Assembly: GCA_030684755.1 (NCBI GenBank)
Contig: JAUXXN010000686.1
Coordinates: 1 to 8,878 of the forward strand
DNA length: 8,878 nt
Source: Hydrogenophaga sp.
GTDB lineage: Bacteria; Pseudomonadota; Gammaproteobacteria; Burkholderiales; Burkholderiaceae_C
Direction of reading: 5' to 3'
Shown here: in pieces, positions 6,859 through 8,878 of the stretch
How the letters are laid out: the number at the start of each line of letters is the position of its first letter
Position numbering within the stretch: position 1 is the stretch's first letter
Made by a program: the position numbers and the translations under genes
Notes under the pieces: model-generated
The model's input: only the letters and a program-made list of their open reading frames with translations
What the model was told of the DNA's origin: nothing
Databases searched by the model: none

Positions 6859-8061
6859 TTAGCCGAGTACGGTTTGAGCCACGATGTTGCGCTGCACTTC
6901 GTTGCTGCCGCCATAAATGGTGGTTTTGCGCATGTTGAAATAGGTGGACGCCAGCGGCGCGTTGGCCACTTCACCGCCGGGGAAGTTGCCTTGCCAGCCT
7001 GCTTCCATGGCTTCTTCAATGAAGGGCAGGGCAAACGGGCCGGCTGCCAGCATCATCAGTTCTGCGTAGCGCTGCTGAATCTCGCTGCCGCGAATCTTCA
7101 GCAAACCCGCAATGTCCAGCGACTGTTTGCCCGATTTTTCCGCCGAGAGCACGCGCAGCACCAGCATTTCCAGGGCCACCACGTCCACTTCGAGCAGCGC
7201 GATCTGGTCGCGAAAACGCCCGGCCGACAGGCCGTCCACGGTGCTGTCCCACATGCCTTCGGTTTTGGCGATGCGCTTGAGCCGTTCCAGCTCGCGCTTG
7301 GCGCGGTTCACGTCGGCGATGTTGGTGCGCTCGTGGCTGAGCAGGTGTTTTGCGTAGGTCCAGCCTTTGTTTTCTTCGCCAATCAGGTTTTCTGCGGGCA
7401 CTTCCACGTTGTCAAACCAAACTTCGTTGACCTCGCACTCGCCGTCCAGCAGCCTGATGGGGCGCACGCTGACGCCGGGCGATGTCATGTCGATCAACAG
7501 AAAGCTGATGCCGGTCTGTGGCTTGCCTTCGGTGGAGGTGCGAACGAGGCAAAAAATCCATTCACCGTACTGGCCCAGCGTGGTCCAGGTTTTTTGGCCG
7601 TTGACGATGTACGTGTCACCCTGGCGCTCGGCACGGCACTTCACGGAAGCGAGGTCAGAGCCCGAACCCGGTTCGCTGTAGCCTTGGCTCCACCACACCT
7701 CGCCGCTGGCAATGCCGGGCAAAAAGCGCTCTTGCTGGGCCTTGTTGCCAAAGGCCATGATGACCGGGGCCACCATCACCGGGCCAAACGGCACCACGCG
7801 CGGCGCACCGGCCAGTGCACATTCTTCTTCAAACAGGTGTTTTTGCACCGCGTTCCAGCCCGGGCCGCCAAATGCCTGGGGCCAGCCGTGGCCGAGCCAG
7901 CCTTTTTTGCCCAAAATCTTGGCCCAACGCTGCATATCGTCCCGCGACAAGCGCAGCGCGTTGTGCACCTTGTGGGCAATGTCAGCGGGCAGGTTGTCCT
8001 TGACCCAAGCGCGAATGTCTTCGCGAAACGCCTGCTCTTCGGGCGTGAATGCCAAATCCAT
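6859..8061 (-). CDS. Acyl-CoA dehydrogenase, large subunit (pimeloyl-CoA dehydrogenase PimC-like)
   Basis: This 400-residue protein has the acyl-CoA dehydrogenase fold from MDLAFTPEEQAFREDIRAWV to TIYGGSNEVQRNIVAQTVLG (381-400). The flavin and substrate motif is complete: QGYSEPGSGSDLASVKCRAE (126-145), then VNGQKTWTT (153-161). The usual catalytic glutamate of the medium-chain enzymes (YEGT) is replaced by glycine (YGGS, G384). E244 in LLSHERTNIAD (240-250) sits where isovaleryl-CoA-type enzymes carry theirs and is the likely base. It lacks the RxxFG and QxxGGxG motifs that the small subunit has. The start, ATG 8061, has an AAGGAG Shine-Dalgarno at 8070-8075, eight bases upstream. The frame is open further upstream into yceH in another reading frame, which is rejected. 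It is expected to act with the downstream small subunit in beta-oxidation-type breakdown of a bulky or dicarboxylic acyl-CoA; the substrate is inferred from family naming only. Confidence 0.93.
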   Translation of the reverse strand: MDLAFTPEEQAFREDIRAWVKDNLPADIAHKVHNALRLSRDDMQRWAKILGKKGWLGHGWPQAFGGPGWNAVQKHLFEEECALAGAPRVVPFGPVMVAPVIMAFGNKAQQERFLPGIASGEVWWSQGYSEPGSGSDLASVKCRAERQGDTYIVNGQKTWTTLGQYGEWIFCLVRTSTEGKPQTGISFLLIDMTSPGVSVRPIRLLDGECEVNEVWFDNVEVPAENLIGEENKGWTYAKHLLSHERTNIADVNRAKRELERLKRIAKTEGMWDSTVDGLSAGRFRDQIALLEVDVVALEMLVLRVLSAEKSGKQSLDIAGLLKIRGSEIQQRYAELMMLAAGPFALPFIEEAMEAGWQGNFPGGEVANAPLASTYFNMRKTTIYGGSNEVQRNIVAQTVLG

Positions 8062-8137
8062 GAGGTTGTCTCCTTGTGGGGCGCAGGGCGAACGGTGGTC
8101 TGCGCAAACAAACCGCAGTTTGGCACGGGCGTTCGTT

Positions 8138-8848
8138 TTAGTCCTGTCCGGGCTGTGACAAACCGAGCTCTTTGTGCAGGTTTTGCAATTGGTCTTGGAG
8201 CAGTGCCACCGCGTCCTCAAGGGTGGATACACGGCGTGTCAGGGTAATCACATCGTCTTCGGTGGCACCGGGCATGGCAGCGTTGGACAAGGCGGCAATA
8301 TCGACCGGGCCGCACAGCAGGTGCGCCCAACGCTGCTCTCGGGTGCCGGGTGCGCGTGGCAGCTTCAGCACCAAGGCGCCGCCTTTTTCAGGGGCGCGGT
8401 CTTGCAGCTCTTCTAAAAAAGCATCGACCGAGGCGATGTCCAAAAACTTGTACCAGCGCTCGGTGTTCAGACGCAATTCGCCCGCCGTTTGTGGGCCGCG
8501 CAGCATCAACATGCCCAGCAGCACCGCCGATTGCGAGGGCACGCCCACCGCTCGCATGATGTTGTGTTCGTAGCGGGCAACGCGCCCGCCGCTGGTTTCC
8601 AGCACCAGATTGAGCTGGCGTAGGTTTTCTACCGCCTCCACCACCAGCGCGTCGGTCAGTTGCAACACCGGGTCGCGGCTGGACTTTTGGTTGCAACCGA
8701 TGACGAGGGAGTTGAGCGTGAGCGGGTAGCTGTCGGGCACGGTGCGTGCCTTTTCCATCAAGGTGCCTAAAACGCGGGCCTCGGTGGTGGACAGCGGGCG
8801 TTGTTGAAAATTGTGTGAACGTGGGGCGGGGGTTTGGTCTGGGGTCAT
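8138..8848 (-). CDS. yceH: YceH family protein (UPF0502/DUF480), tandem winged-helix
   Basis: This 236-residue cytoplasmic protein belongs to the YceH family. The signature is clear: [20 protein letters not shown] (17-36), [12 protein letters not shown] (38-49), [10 protein letters not shown] (52-61) and [20 protein letters not shown] (99-118). The family is a tandem of two winged-helix domains, here about 18-95 and 103-190, so DNA binding or a regulatory role is suggested; the function is not established. Residues 197-230 look like a C-terminal coiled coil ([20 protein letters not shown] and on), which could mediate oligomerisation. ATG 8848 is preceded by a GAGAAG-like Shine-Dalgarno. It lies 76 bases upstream of the acyl-CoA dehydrogenase pair on the same strand. 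Cotranscription is possible, but nothing shows that it regulates them. Only 30 bases remain upstream in the window, with no recognisable gene. Confidence 0.95.
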   Translation of the reverse strand: MTPDQTPAPRSHNFQQRPLSTTEARVLGTLMEKARTVPDSYPLTLNSLVIGCNQKSSRDPVLQLTDALVVEAVENLRQLNLVLETSGGRVARYEHNIMRAVGVPSQSAVLLGMLMLRGPQTAGELRLNTERWYKFLDIASVDAFLEELQDRAPEKGGALVLKLPRAPGTREQRWAHLLCGPVDIAALSNAAMPGATEDDVITLTRRVSTLEDAVALLQDQLQNLHKELGLSQPGQD

Positions 8849-8878
8849 TACACTTCTCGGCCATGGCAGGCGTGAACA

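Noticed and set aside
8109..8122. Small inverted repeat CAAAC-CGCA-GTTTG in the yceH to acyl-CoA dehydrogenase gap
   Set aside because: Only five AT-rich pairs and no U-tract; too weak to call a terminator or operator.
6874..8247. A 457-codon open frame on the plus strand antisense to the large acyl-CoA dehydrogenase gene
   Set aside because: It mirrors a gene with clear family motifs; its translation is low-complexity (His, Ala, Gly, Val rich) and matches no family. Long antisense frames are expected in GC-rich DNA.

Overview
The window reads as ordinary chromosomal DNA of a GC-rich betaproteobacterium, most likely family Comamonadaceae (Burkholderiales; relatives of Rhodoferax, Acidovorax or Limnohabitans). 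The basis is the high-GC codon use, the ribF-ileS-lspA gene order, the style of the RibF, IleRS and YceH proteins, and an HNH nuclease of a type I associate with this order. The family assignment rests on remembered resemblance, not a search. Coding density is high and no stretch above 300 bases lacks a gene. I saw no tRNA, rRNA, CRISPR array, insertion sequence or prophage gene.

Layout, left to right. (1) Positions 1-4951, all on the minus strand and so transcribed right to left: ribF (FAD synthesis), a 116-base gap holding a REP-like palindrome, ileS (isoleucyl-tRNA synthetase), lspA (signal peptidase II; overlaps the ileS stop by four bases), and the first 73 codons of a class V PLP-dependent aminotransferase that runs off the left edge. 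(2) Positions 4952-5663: a divergent regulatory gap, then a plus-strand gene for a small stand-alone HNH endonuclease. Its start is a TTG behind a strong Shine-Dalgarno sequence. (3) Positions 5684-5709: a hairpin with a U-tract reading on the minus strand, between the convergent HNH gene and the next group. (4) Positions 5734-8848, minus strand: yceH (UPF0502/DUF480, tandem winged helix) followed by two adjacent acyl-CoA dehydrogenase genes of the pimeloyl-CoA dehydrogenase large/small subunit type (pimC/pimD-like).

How they work together: the ribF group is a housekeeping cluster for flavin cofactor, tRNA charging and lipoprotein maturation. The two acyl-CoA dehydrogenases look like subunits of a single enzyme. 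The large one carries the EPGSGSD flavin/substrate motif and a candidate catalytic glutamate. The small one has lost the EPGSGSD motif but keeps the RKQFG and QLHGGIG motifs that in homomeric family members complete the flavin site across a subunit interface. RibF makes the FAD such enzymes need, but nothing here shows that the two groups are co-regulated.

I found no clear new multi-gene system. The items most worth a second look are the split-site acyl-CoA dehydrogenase pair, the lone HNH nuclease with its hairpin leader, and the altered flavokinase signature in RibF.
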